Below are positions 44,040 through 53,983 of a stretch of 64,000 nucleotides of DNA, in pieces. Positions within the stretch are counted from its first letter, which is position 1; each line of letters starts with the position of its first letter. The position numbers and the translations under genes were made by a program. The notes beneath the pieces are model-generated. The model had not been told where the DNA came from. It ran no database searches and saw only the letters and a list, made by a program, of their open reading frames with translations. The DNA is from a bacterium (lineage in GTDB: Bacteria; Bacillota; Clostridia; Oscillospirales; Oscillospiraceae): the NCBI GenBank assembly GCA_004560305.1, contig SFVI01000009.1:1-64000 (forward strand), read 5' to 3'.

Positions 44040-44729
44040 TTACAGCTCAAAATCCTTGCCGCCGGAAAGCCCCTCTCTGGCCAGCATCTGGTTCATGACC
44101 TCGATATCCGTCTCGATATCCAGGGCCTGGTTTTCAAACAGGGAGTCCAGCCGCTTTTTATAGGCAACGATGGCCTGATCCAGCATCTCGTTGATGCTCT
44201 TCATGCTCTTATCCAGATTCTCCCCCTCGATGCCCTGGGCGCTCATGCGGTCATAGGCGTTGAGGAGCTTGATGGTAGTGGGCAGATAGTAGTTCATGAA
44301 CTTCTTGATCTGGGGAATATCACTGGGGTCATGGATGGCGTCCTGGGTGATCTTATCGGTAATGCGCATCAGCTCATTGATCTTCTTGCGCACTTCCACG
44401 TCCTGCACGCTCATATAGATCCTGCCCATCTCGCTCAGCGCCCGGTTCCCCTCCTGCAGGATGGGATCGATCTCCGGGCCGTAGCTCTTCTGGGGGGCGG
44501 CAGTCTTTGGCTGGGCCGGCTGGGCTTCAGTGGCCGGCGCTTCCGCCTGCTTTTGTTCTTTCTTCGCCGCATGCTTCCCCATCAGGTAAGCGCAGAAGGA
44601 GGACAGGCCCAGGGTCAGCAGCAGCGCCCACAGCCGGTACATCGGCAAGAAGCAGGCGGCCACCAGCCATACCCCCGCAAAGGTATAGATGGGAGAAGTA
44701 TGTCTCTTTTTTCTGTTATGCCTTGCCAA
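44040..44729 (-). CDS. XpaC-like membrane protein (5-bromo-4-chloroindolyl phosphate hydrolysis family)
   Basis: A 229-residue protein with two helices near the start (IYTFAGVWLVAACF and WALLLTLGLSSFCAYLMG), an Ala/Pro/Gln linker and a helical cytoplasmic domain. XpaC and TelA genes are neighbours in many Bacillota, which fits. The probable start is TTG at 44729 with GGAGGAATC eight bases upstream; an upstream ATG at 44747 precedes that site and is less likely. Function is unproven. Confidence 0.85.
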   Translation of the reverse strand: MARHNRKKRHTSPIYTFAGVWLVAACFLPMYRLWALLLTLGLSSFCAYLMGKHAAKKEQKQAEAPATEAQPAQPKTAAPQKSYGPEIDPILQEGNRALSEMGRIYMSVQDVEVRKKINELMRITDKITQDAIHDPSDIPQIKKFMNYYLPTTIKLLNAYDRMSAQGIEGENLDKSMKSINEMLDQAIVAYKKRLDSLFENQALDIETDIEVMNQMLAREGLSGGKDFEL

Positions 44730-44884
44730 TTTGATTCCTCCATGCACAAATCATTTCATTGTATTTTATCTCTATTTGCCGATTCCGTCAAGGGGATTCC
44801 GGGCTTCAGGCTGTGTTCATTCCTTATCGTATTGTGTTTTATCTTCATGTTCTCTTGCGATCAGCACGGAGATGAAATGTCCTC

Positions 44885-44913
44885 TTGCAATGGCGACAAA
44901 GCTGTAGTATAAT
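44885..44913 (+). promoter_or_regulatory. Promoter of rpe-recR
   Basis: TTGCAA (44885-44890) and TATAAT (44908-44913) separated by 17 bases; the rpe ATG is about 70 bases downstream. It diverges from the XpaC operon. Confidence 0.85.
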
Positions 44914-44986
44914 AAATTGAATATCCAGATTCTCCCTGTTCGGGTGTGAAATTGGATGCAAGAACAGAGAAAAAGGAGCAGAAATC

Positions 44987-45637
44987 ATGGTTAAAATTGC
45001 GCCCTCGATCCTCTCGGCGGACTTTGCAAACTTGGGTCAAGAAGTGGCCGAGGTCAAGGTAGCCGGGGCGGAATGGCTGCATTTTGACGTGATGGACGGC
45101 AGCTTTGTGCCCAATATCTCGGTGGGGATCCCGGTGCTGAAATCCCTGCGGAAGGCCACGGATCTGTTTCTGGATGTGCATCTGATGATCGACCGGCCCA
45201 TCCGCTATGCCCGGCAGTTCTGTGAGGCCGGGGCCGACCTGGTGAATTTCCATGTGGAGGCGGACACGGAGGAGAATATCAAGGCCGCCATCGCCCTGGT
45301 GAAGTCTCTGGGCAAAATGACCGGGGTAACCCTGAAGCCCAAGACCCCTGCGGAGGCCGTGATGCCCTTTATAAAGGATATTGACCTGGTGCTGGTGATG
45401 ACGGTGGAACCCGGCTTCGGCGGACAGCGGTTCATGACAGAGCAGCTGGATAAGCTCCGGGCGCTGCGGCAGATGATCGACAGCGAGGGTCTCTGCTGCC
45501 AGCTTGAGGTGGACGGCGGCATCGACCCGGACACTGCCCCCCTGGTCAGGGAGGCCGGTGCCACAGTTCTGGTGGCCGGCAGCGCCGTTTTCGGCAAGGC
45601 GGACAGGGCAGCCGCCATCCAAGCCCTGAGAGAATAA
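44987..45637 (+). CDS. rpe: Ribulose-phosphate 3-epimerase
   Basis: A 216-residue TIM-barrel enzyme interconverting ribulose-5-phosphate and xylulose-5-phosphate in the pentose phosphate pathway. PSILSADFANLG at the start, HFDVMDGSFVPN, DVHLMIDRP, TVEPGFGGQRF and EVDGGIDPDTA are the family signatures, with metal-binding His/Asp residues visible. Shine-Dalgarno AAAGGAG. recR follows by 21 bases. Confidence 0.97.
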   Translation: MVKIAPSILSADFANLGQEVAEVKVAGAEWLHFDVMDGSFVPNISVGIPVLKSLRKATDLFLDVHLMIDRPIRYARQFCEAGADLVNFHVEADTEENIKAAIALVKSLGKMTGVTLKPKTPAEAVMPFIKDIDLVLVMTVEPGFGGQRFMTEQLDKLRALRQMIDSEGLCCQLEVDGGIDPDTAPLVREAGATVLVAGSAVFGKADRAAAIQALRE

Positions 45638-45658
45638 GTTGAAATTAGGAGTTTGACC

Positions 45659-46258
45659 ATGTCCTTCTTCCCCGCGTCTTTGGAAAACCTGATCGATAAA
45701 TTTGCCTCCCTGCCCGGCATCGGGCGCAAGAGCGCCCAGCGGCTGGCCTTCTATGTGCTGGGGCTGCCGGAAAGCGAGGCCAGGGACTTTGCCGCTGCCA
45801 TTGTAGACGCCAAGAGCAGCGTGCACTGCTGCAAGGTCTGCCAGAATCTGACAGAGGGAGAGCTGTGCTCCATCTGCGCCAGCGACCGGCGAGACAAGGG
45901 CACCATCTGCGTGGTGTCGGAGCCGCGGGATGTGCTGAGCATCGAGCGGGGGCATGAGTACAACGGCACCTATCACGTTCTGCACGGGGCCTTATCCCCC
46001 ATGAGCCATGTGGGGCCGGACGATATCAAGATCAAGGAGCTGCTGGTGCGGGCGGCGGAGGATCAGGTGGAGGAGGTCATCATGGCCACCAACCCGGACA
46101 CTGAGGGCGAAGCCACCGCCATGTACATCTCCCGGCTCTTAAAGCCCTTCAACATCAAGGTCACCCGTCTGGCCTACGGCATCCCGGTGGGCTCCAACCT
46201 GGAGTTTGCCGACGACGCCACACTGAACCGGGCCCTGGAAGGGCGCACGGAAATGTAA
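45659..46258 (+). CDS. recR: Recombination protein RecR
   Basis: A 199-residue ring-forming repair protein that, with RecO, helps load RecA at gaps. It has the helix-hairpin-helix SLPGIGRKSAQRLAF, the zinc cluster CCKVCQNLTEGELCSIC, a Toprim domain (ICVVSEPRDVLSIE, ATNPDTEGEATA) and a C-terminal RLAYGIPVGSNLEFAD. Start 45659 follows TTAGGAG at seven bases. The usual dnaX-ybaB neighbours are absent; here it is behind rpe. Confidence 0.96.
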   Translation: MSFFPASLENLIDKFASLPGIGRKSAQRLAFYVLGLPESEARDFAAAIVDAKSSVHCCKVCQNLTEGELCSICASDRRDKGTICVVSEPRDVLSIERGHEYNGTYHVLHGALSPMSHVGPDDIKIKELLVRAAEDQVEEVIMATNPDTEGEATAMYISRLLKPFNIKVTRLAYGIPVGSNLEFADDATLNRALEGRTEM

Positions 46259-46345
46259 GGCAGCCCGGTATAATACGCCCCGGAAGCCGGTTATACTTCC
46301 AGGGCAATACATAATCTGATATGAAAACAAGATTGGAGAAGATAT

Positions 46346-48004
<1,659 letters not shown>

Positions 48005-48008
48005 GGCC

Positions 48009-48341
48009 GTGAACATCCAGATATTCGGCAAGGCCAAGTGCTTTGACAGCAAGAAGGCCGAGCGCTATTTCAAGGAGCGGCGGATCAAGTATCAGTTTGT
48101 GGATATTCTCCGCTTCGGCATGAGCCGGGGAGAGCTGAACGCCGTGAAAAACGCCGTGGGCCTGGAGGCTATGGTGGACACCGGGGATCAGGACTATCCC
48201 CTGTTCCAGCATCTGGCCGGCAACGAGGCCAAACTGGAGAAGCTGTATGAAGTGCCCTATCTGATCAAGACCCCCATTGTGCGCAACGGGAAGCAGGCCA
48301 CCGTGGGCTACTGCCCGGAGGTCTGGAAGACCTGGGAATAA
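48009..48341 (+). CDS. ArsC/Spx-fold small protein
   Basis: A 110-residue thioredoxin-fold protein of the arsenate reductase/Spx superfamily. A single cysteine (C11 in KAKCFDSKK) is at the usual ArsC position, and there is no CxxC. KTPIVRNGKQATVGY matches the family's late segment TPIvR. Start is GTG at 48009, four bases after the rnj stop, with GAGGTG upstream, so it is co-translated with rnj. No arsenic genes are nearby, so it is more likely a regulator or oxidoreductase of unknown partner. Confidence 0.8.
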   Translation: MNIQIFGKAKCFDSKKAERYFKERRIKYQFVDILRFGMSRGELNAVKNAVGLEAMVDTGDQDYPLFQHLAGNEAKLEKLYEVPYLIKTPIVRNGKQATVGYCPEVWKTWE

Positions 48342-48348
48342 AGAATTC

Positions 48349-48395
48349 AACGCCCCTGAGGCTGACTTCAGTCAGTCTCAGGGGCGTTTGGTTTT
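48349..48395 (+). terminator. Terminator of the rnj operon
   Basis: aacgcccctgag and ctcaggggcgtttgg pair around a secondary inner stem (ctgac/gtcag), followed by a T run. Confidence 0.9.
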
Positions 48396-48545
48396 TGCGG
48401 ACGAGCAATGCTCGCCGCGTCAAAAGAAGGTCGCTGCTTTTCGCGGACGAGCGATGCTCGCCCCTACGGTGCTGACAAAGTGCGGTAGTAGGACGAACCT
48501 CTCAGGCGCTCCAGCTCCTCTTGGGAAGGGGAGCCTAGGGGGTGC
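48396..48545. repeat. Palindromic repeat cluster (GCGGACGAGCRATGCTCG type)
   Basis: gcggacgagcaatgctcg (48398-48415) and gcggacgagcgatgctcg (48440-48457) are two direct copies of one palindrome about 42 bases apart. A third inverted sequence, ctcctcttgggaaggggag (about 48513-48533), follows. They lie between convergent transcripts and are not coding. Short repeats like these are common in this bacterial family. Confidence 0.75.
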
Positions 48546-49367
48546 CTAGTAGGTGTCCCTGGCTTTCAGATCCCGGATCACAATATTGAAGGCGGCGCCG
48601 GAAAGGATGACGGTACAGACGGTGTAAAGCCAAAGCATCAGGAGAATGACGGAGGCCAGGGAGCCGTAGACCAGAGGATATTTCACCGAGGCGCTGATGA
48701 ACACGGAAAAGACGATGCTGACCACCACCATGGCAGCGGTGCTGAGCAGGGCGCCGGGCCAGGTATGGTAACTGTCCCAGCTGCGCTTGCTGGCCTCATA
48801 CATGGCCCAGACGATCACATAGTCGATGCCGGCCAGGGCCAGGAAGCGGACATAGCCCCAGGACTGGCTGATATCCACAAAGGGCAGAACCTGGTTCAAG
48901 CGCTCAATGACGCTGCGGCCGGTGAGCATGACCAGGATGGCAAAATACAGCGCCGCCACAAACAGCAGGGAAAACACCAGGCTGAACAAAAAGCCCAGGG
49001 CTCCCTGGAAACGCTGGCCGCCCTGCAAATCGCCGATGGTCTCCTGCAGGGAGCGGACGGCGGCGGAGGCAGAGGTCAACAGGACGACGATGCTGGCCGC
49101 CATCATGGCGGTGCTGTTATTGGCAGAGACGTAATACAGAAAATCCTCCAGAAAGCTGACGGTCTCCGCCGCCATGATGCTGCCGGCAAAGCCCAGCACC
49201 CGCATGGCCTTGTCATAGCTGTTGCCCAGAAGGGTATACAGGCAGATGACCAGAGGGAAAAAGGTCATGGTCAGGTAATAGGAGAGAGCCGCCGAAGCCC
49301 TCTGCAGCCGGCGGCGGGTATAGATCCTTGAGAAGCAGCGCACAAAACGCCGGAACTTGACAAACAT
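48546..49367 (-). CDS. YihY/BrkB-family membrane protein
   Basis: A 273-residue inner-membrane protein with about six helices. The N-terminal FVKFRRFVRCFSRIY and LSYYLTMTFFPLVICLYTLLG and the middle QETIGDLQGGQRF match the family once misnamed RNase BN. A transport or scaffold role is suggested but unproven. Start 49367 follows TTGGAG. An apparent extension to 49772 runs into ftsZ with Pro/Leu/Arg-rich antisense-like residues and is rejected. Last gene after ftsZ. Confidence 0.9.
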   Translation of the reverse strand: MFVKFRRFVRCFSRIYTRRRLQRASAALSYYLTMTFFPLVICLYTLLGNSYDKAMRVLGFAGSIMAAETVSFLEDFLYYVSANNSTAMMAASIVVLLTSASAAVRSLQETIGDLQGGQRFQGALGFLFSLVFSLLFVAALYFAILVMLTGRSVIERLNQVLPFVDISQSWGYVRFLALAGIDYVIVWAMYEASKRSWDSYHTWPGALLSTAAMVVVSIVFSVFISASVKYPLVYGSLASVILLMLWLYTVCTVILSGAAFNIVIRDLKARDTY

Positions 49368-49387
49368 AGCATCGCTCCAAACCAAGC

Positions 49388-49414
49388 AGCCCGCCTTCCC
49401 AGAAAAGGCGGGCT
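49388..49414. terminator. Hairpin between ftsZ and the YihY gene
   Basis: agcccgcctt and aaggcgggct pair around cccaga/agaa. On the minus strand only a short T-rich stretch follows, so it is a weak terminator for ftsZ; read-through to the YihY gene is likely. Confidence 0.7.
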
Positions 49415-49440
49415 GTTGACTTTTTATCAGCAGTATATGC

Positions 49441-50595
49441 TTATTTGGTGTTGAATATTTTGAAGATGCTGTCGAAGGGGTCCTCCTCCGCGGCGGGAGC
49501 GGCAGGCTCCGCAGCAGGAGCGGCAGGGGCAACAGGCGCGGCGGCAGCGGCCTTCTCGGCAGCGCCGGTGAACAGGCCCTGGGCCCGGGGCGCAGCCTGG
49601 GCGGCAGCAGCGGCAGGGGCAGCCTGGGCGGCAGCGCCACCCTCTTCAAAGCCGGTGGCAATGACGGTGACCCGAATCTCGTCATCCAGGCTGTCATCAA
49701 AGGTGGCACCGAAGATGATGTTGGCATCGGGATGGGCAGCCTCCTGCACCAGGCTGGCAGCGGTCTCCACATCCTCCAGGTCCATATCTTCAGAGCCGGT
49801 GATGTTGATGAGCACGCCGTGGGCGCCGTTGATGGAGGTCTCCATCAGGGGGCTGGCAACGGCCATGCGGGCGGCCTCCTCGGCCTTGCCCTTGCCGGCA
49901 GCGTGGCCCACGCCCATGTGGGCGAAGCCGGCGTTGCGCATGATGCAGTTCACATCCGCAAAGTCCAGGTTGATGAAGCCGGTGTTCTTGATCAGGTTGG
50001 AGATGCTGGTAACAGCCTGCAGCAGCACGTCATCGGCGATCTCAAAAGCGTTGGCCAGGGTGACCTTCTGGTCGGTGGCAAACTTCAGGCGGTCATTGGG
50101 GATGATGAGCAGAGAATCCACCCGGCCCAGCAGCTCCTTAATGCCGGCATTGGCCTGGTCCATGCGGCGCTTGCCCTCAAACTTGAAGGGCTTGGTCACC
50201 ACGCCCACGGTGAGCAGGCCGGCGTCCTTGGCAATCTCTGCCACCACGGGGGCCGCGCCGGTGCCGGTGCCGCCGCCCATGCCGGCGGTGATGAACACCA
50301 TATCCGCATCCTCCACAGCCTTGGCAATGTTGTTGCGGCTCTCCTCCGCGGAGCGCTTGCCGATCTCCGGATCGGAGCCGGCGCCCTGACCGCGGGTCAT
50401 CTTCTCGCCGATCTGCAGCTTCTGGTCGGCATTGGACACCGCCAGCGCCTGTCTGTCTGTATTGATGGCCACAAACTCCACACCCTGGGTGCCGGCCTTG
50501 ACCATTCTGTTAACAACGTTGTTGCCGGCGCCGCCGACACCAACGACCTTTATCGTAACCACATTTTCGGGACCTGCTTCAGCTTTGAAATCCAT
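49441..50595 (-). CDS. ftsZ: Cell division protein FtsZ
   Basis: A 384-residue tubulin-like GTPase that forms the Z ring. The GTP signature GMGGGTGTGAAP is present, followed by the T7 loop region NLDFADV. An Ala/Pro/Glu-rich linker (about residues 320-360) leads to the conserved C-terminal peptide DPFDSIFKIFNTK. Start 50595 (MDFKAEAG) has a perfect GGAGGACAG site; a ten-codon extension is rejected. It is separated from ftsQ by about 150 bases, and no ftsA is present. Confidence 0.98.
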   Translation of the reverse strand: MDFKAEAGPENVVTIKVVGVGGAGNNVVNRMVKAGTQGVEFVAINTDRQALAVSNADQKLQIGEKMTRGQGAGSDPEIGKRSAEESRNNIAKAVEDADMVFITAGMGGGTGTGAAPVVAEIAKDAGLLTVGVVTKPFKFEGKRRMDQANAGIKELLGRVDSLLIIPNDRLKFATDQKVTLANAFEIADDVLLQAVTSISNLIKNTGFINLDFADVNCIMRNAGFAHMGVGHAAGKGKAEEAARMAVASPLMETSINGAHGVLINITGSEDMDLEDVETAASLVQEAAHPDANIIFGATFDDSLDDEIRVTVIATGFEEGGAAAQAAPAAAAAQAAPRAQGLFTGAAEKAAAAAPVAPAAPAAEPAAPAAEEDPFDSIFKIFNTK

Positions 50596-50743
50596 TCTTC
50601 TGTCCTCCTGTATATTCTGCGTCACATAAAATGCGAAAAATTTCTCTGTGAATCATGCTCGTATTTTATTACATTTTCTTGCAACAGTCAAGCTATATTT
50701 TCATTTTTCAGAAAACTTTTGTAAATAAAATGTAATCTATCCA

Positions 50744-51523
50744 TCACTCCGGGCGAAAACGGGCCGTCATCCCGTCAGAAACGTCGATCTCGCCCACGTC
50801 CCCAGCCAACAATTGTGACATGACGGAGACCAGCATACCGAACTTATACTCCGTCTTGCCGGGGCCGCCCAGCTTGACCATATATTTGTCCCCATAGCTG
50901 AAGCTCACATGGTTCTTATCGGAAAAATCGATGCTGTCCACCTGGGTATAAAGGCCGCGGCCCTCCAGCTGATAGAGCACCTCCGCCAGATATTCCACCA
51001 GCTCAGCGTCCCCATCCTTGGTCTGCAGCGGCTCACCGATCAGCAGCGTGCCGGGGTTCACGCCCTCCACGGCGATGAGACCGGAAAGTTCCTCCTCGGT
51101 GGCCTTGCCCAGCACCTTGCAGCTGTGGTCAATGGTCCACAGCTCGTCCCCCAGCACCAGATAGGCCAGGGCCTGGCTCTCCGTCACGGTTATTATTACC
51201 TTATTTGGCAAACTTCTTTCAACGGAGACCTCTTCAACATAAGGCAGCTTTGCGAAAACACGGCTCAGAGCGGCAAAGCGGTCAAAGAAGAACAGGTTGT
51301 CCCCTTCCTCAATGTCAATGGCCCGGATGATCTCCTCATCGGTATAGTGACTGTTCCCTTCCACCTGGATATTGGTGATACGGAAGAAAACGCTCATCAC
51401 GAATATGGTAGCCACAACTACCAAAAAGAACATTATGGGACCGCTGAAGCTGCTGAGGTACTGGGAGATGGTCATACGCTCCGGGCTGTCAGCGGTCTTT
51501 CTCTTGTGTATTCTTCTTGCCAT
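50744..51523 (-). CDS. ftsQ: Cell division protein FtsQ/DivIB
   Basis: A 259-residue bitopic membrane protein. A basic cytoplasmic tail, one helix (PIMFFLVVVATIFVMSVFF) and a POTRA domain starting ITNIQVEGNSHYT lead to the FtsQ beta domain. It joins FtsL and FtsB/DivIC to recruit the septal synthase. Shine-Dalgarno AAAGGATAG; 12 bases after murA. A 148-base gap separates it from ftsZ. Confidence 0.95.
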   Translation of the reverse strand: MARRIHKRKTADSPERMTISQYLSSFSGPIMFFLVVVATIFVMSVFFRITNIQVEGNSHYTDEEIIRAIDIEEGDNLFFFDRFAALSRVFAKLPYVEEVSVERSLPNKVIITVTESQALAYLVLGDELWTIDHSCKVLGKATEEELSGLIAVEGVNPGTLLIGEPLQTKDGDAELVEYLAEVLYQLEGRGLYTQVDSIDFSDKNHVSFSYGDKYMVKLGGPGKTEYKFGMLVSVMSQLLAGDVGEIDVSDGMTARFRPE

Positions 51524-51535
51524 TGGCCTATCCTT

Positions 51536-52789
51536 TCAGCATTCCAAGTAAATATCCGCGCCCAGGGAGCGCAGGCGCATATCAAAGCGTTCATAGCCCC
51601 GGGTGATATGGCCGTCGTCAAAGACGGTGCTCTCCCCCCGGGCGGCCAGCGCCGCCACGAGCATGGCAGCACCGCCCCGCAGGTCGGTGGCGGTGAGGGC
51701 GCTGCCGTGGAGGCAATCCACACCCCAGATTTCCGCCCGCCGGCCGGAGACGGCGATATCCGCCCCCAGGCGCTGCAGCTCCGGCACCTGCCGGTAGCGG
51801 TTTTCAAAAATGTTCTCGGTGATCACGGTGCGGCCCTCGGCCTTCAGAAGCGCCGCCATCAGCACAGGCTGCGCGTCGGTGGGAAAGCCGGGGTAAGGCT
51901 CGGTGGAGACCTCCCCCACGGCGCTGAGCTTGCCGGGCGCCCTTACCCGCACACTGCGCTTGGAGTTCATTATATCACAGCCCGCCAGTTTTAGGAAGTG
52001 GAGAACTGTAGAAAAATGGCTGGGGTCCACGCCCCGCATTTCAACATTTCCGCCAGTGGCGGCAGCGGCGCAGGCGATGGTGGAGGCCACGATCCGATCC
52101 GGGATGATGCGGTGGCTCACGGCCTTTTCCGGTTTAAAGGTGCCGATGCAGATGGTGCCGCTGCCGGCGCCGGTGACATTGAGGCCCATGGCCCGCAGGT
52201 ATTCCTGCAGGGCAATGATCTCCGGCTCCCGGGCGGCGCCGCGGATGACGGTGTCCCCCTTCGCCCGTGCGGCGGCCAGCATGATGTTCTCCGTGGCTCC
52301 CACGCTGGGGAAGGGCAGGGTGATATCCGCCCCATGAAGCTCCTGGGCCTGACAGTTGATCTCCCCGCCGGCTTCATCAATCTCCGCCCCCAGCTGGCGC
52401 AGGGCGGCCAGGTGCAGGTCAATGGGCCGCTTGCCCAGCTGGCAGCCGCCGGGCAGGCTGAGTCTGGCGCTGCCGCAGCGGGCGATCAGTGCCCCCATGA
52501 AGATGACGGAGGAGCGCATCTCCACCATCAGGGAATGGGGTATGGCGCTGCGGCAAAGGCCGGCGGAATCTATGTAAACATCGCTGCCCCACTGCTCGGC
52601 GGTGCAGCCCAGGTGGCGCAGGATGCGCAGGGCCGCGTCCACATCCCGGAGCTGGGGCACGTTCAGCAGCTCCGACCGGGCAGGGCTGATGATGGAGGCG
52701 GCGATAATAGGCAGGGACGCATTCTTCGAGCCCTGCACAAAACAGGCCCCTTCCAGCCGGTTTCCACCTCTCAGGTGCCATATGTCCAT
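51536..52789 (-). CDS. murA: UDP-N-acetylglucosamine 1-carboxyvinyltransferase
   Basis: A 417-residue enzyme for the first committed step of peptidoglycan synthesis. The catalytic cysteine is in SLPGGCQLGKRPIDLHL, the fosfomycin-sensitive form. GSKNASLPI at the start holds the substrate lysine and asparagine. Start 52789 (MDIWHLRGG) follows a GGGGGG tract; an upstream ATG at 52807 is in the hairpin stem. That hairpin (52796-52836) overlaps the site and may tune translation. Confidence 0.96.
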   Translation of the reverse strand: MDIWHLRGGNRLEGACFVQGSKNASLPIIAASIISPARSELLNVPQLRDVDAALRILRHLGCTAEQWGSDVYIDSAGLCRSAIPHSLMVEMRSSVIFMGALIARCGSARLSLPGGCQLGKRPIDLHLAALRQLGAEIDEAGGEINCQAQELHGADITLPFPSVGATENIMLAAARAKGDTVIRGAAREPEIIALQEYLRAMGLNVTGAGSGTICIGTFKPEKAVSHRIIPDRIVASTIACAAAATGGNVEMRGVDPSHFSTVLHFLKLAGCDIMNSKRSVRVRAPGKLSAVGEVSTEPYPGFPTDAQPVLMAALLKAEGRTVITENIFENRYRQVPELQRLGADIAVSGRRAEIWGVDCLHGSALTATDLRGGAAMLVAALAARGESTVFDDGHITRGYERFDMRLRSLGADIYLEC

Positions 52790-52795
52790 GAAAAA

Positions 52796-52836
52796 CCCCC
52801 CGTGCATTCAAATCAGACCATTCTATGCACGGAGGG
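52796..52836 (-). terminator. Hairpin after murG overlapping the murA ribosome-binding site
   Basis: On the minus strand ccctccgtgcat (52836-52825) pairs with atgcacgggggg (52807-52796) around a 17-base loop and is followed by TTTTTC, then the murA ATG. The G-rich arm is also the murA Shine-Dalgarno, so it is either an attenuator or an RBS-hiding stem within the dcw operon. Confidence 0.75.
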
Positions 52837-52845
52837 ATTTCCTTG

Positions 52846-53967
52846 TTACTGATTGGCGATATCCAGAATGATGCCGCAGATTTTATCGGTGGCGTCCGGC
52901 ACGGCCAGGGCGCCCATGGCGGCAGACATGGAGGAGAGCTTTTCCTCATCCGCCAGCAGCTCCTGCACCAGAGCCAACAGAGAGCCGGCATCAAACTCCC
53001 CTTCCAGCAGCACCCTGGCGCCGCCGGCCTTTTCCAGCACCCGGGCATTGCGTTCCTGGTGGTGATTGGTCACGTTGGGCGAGGGCACCATGATGACGGG
53101 CTTGCCCATATAGGTCAGCTCCGATATGGTGGAGGCGCCGGCCCGGCACAGCACCAGGTCCGCCGCGGCCATGACCCGGGGCATATCAAAAATATACTCC
53201 CGCAGGTCCACTTTCCGCGTGGAAAGATCCGGGGCTGTCTCCGCCAGCTTTTCGCACACGCCGGGGTAGTACATCTTCCCTGCGCCATGAAGCAGATGAA
53301 AGTCCTGGTTCCCTTCCAGCAGGGGGATCAGCTCTGTCATAACGCCGTTCATATGGCCCGCGCCAAGAGAGCCCCACACGGAGACCACCAGCTTCTCATC
53401 CTGGGCCAGACCCAGCTCCCGCTTGGCCTGGGCCTTGGTATAGGCCGCGAACTGGCCCCGCACCGGGGTGCCGGTGACGATAACCTTATCCGGCTGGGGG
53501 TAATACTGGCGGCTCTCCTCAAAGCCCACCATGATGCGGTCCACCAGCTTGGCCAGCATCTTGGTGGTCAGGCCGGGGACGGCGTTGCTCTCATGGACGG
53601 CGGTGGGGATGTGGAGCTGGGAGGCGGCCTTCAGCACCGGGTAGCACACATAGCCGCCGGTGCCGATGACGGCGTCCGGCTGAAAGTCACGGATAATGGC
53701 CTTGGCCTGCCGGTGGGAGACAGCCACGTTTTTCAATGTTGCAATATTGTGCGTCAGTGCCTTAAAGTTCTTGCCCCGGCTCAGGTTGGTGATTTTCAGG
53801 GGCTTGATGGCATAGCCCTCCCGGGGCACCAGGTCCATCTCCATTTTTCCCTCGGCGCCCAGGAAGAGAAACTCGCTGTCCGGCAGCAGCTCCTTCAGCC
53901 GCCCGGCCACAGCCAGGGCAGGATTGATATGGCCGGCAGTACCGCCGCAAGTGAAGATAAATTTCAT
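52846..53967 (-). CDS. murG: UDP-GlcNAc:lipid I GlcNAc-transferase
   Basis: A 373-residue membrane-associated GT28 glycosyltransferase making lipid II. CGGTAGHINPALAVA at residues 7-21 is the N-terminal loop motif, and the C-terminal GASTISELTYMGKPVIMVPSP binds UDP-GlcNAc. Start 53967 (MKFIFTCGG) has AAAGGACG upstream; a longer frame of 20 codons overlaps ftsW and is rejected. ftsW ends 17 bases upstream. Confidence 0.96.
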   Translation of the reverse strand: MKFIFTCGGTAGHINPALAVAGRLKELLPDSEFLFLGAEGKMEMDLVPREGYAIKPLKITNLSRGKNFKALTHNIATLKNVAVSHRQAKAIIRDFQPDAVIGTGGYVCYPVLKAASQLHIPTAVHESNAVPGLTTKMLAKLVDRIMVGFEESRQYYPQPDKVIVTGTPVRGQFAAYTKAQAKRELGLAQDEKLVVSVWGSLGAGHMNGVMTELIPLLEGNQDFHLLHGAGKMYYPGVCEKLAETAPDLSTRKVDLREYIFDMPRVMAAADLVLCRAGASTISELTYMGKPVIMVPSPNVTNHHQERNARVLEKAGGARVLLEGEFDAGSLLALVQELLADEEKLSSMSAAMGALAVPDATDKICGIILDIANQ

Positions 53968-53983
53968 TGGGAACGTCCTTTCT

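Noticed and set aside
46259..46345. Riboswitch or promoter in the rnj leader
   Set aside because: TATAAT at about 46270 lacks a credible -35, and the hairpin at 46277-46304 has a bulge and no T run. It was noted with rnj only.
49368..49772. N-terminal extension of the YihY protein into ftsZ
   Set aside because: It is Pro/Leu/Arg-rich and runs through the ftsZ 3' end in another frame; start 49367 has a Shine-Dalgarno and begins the family sequence.
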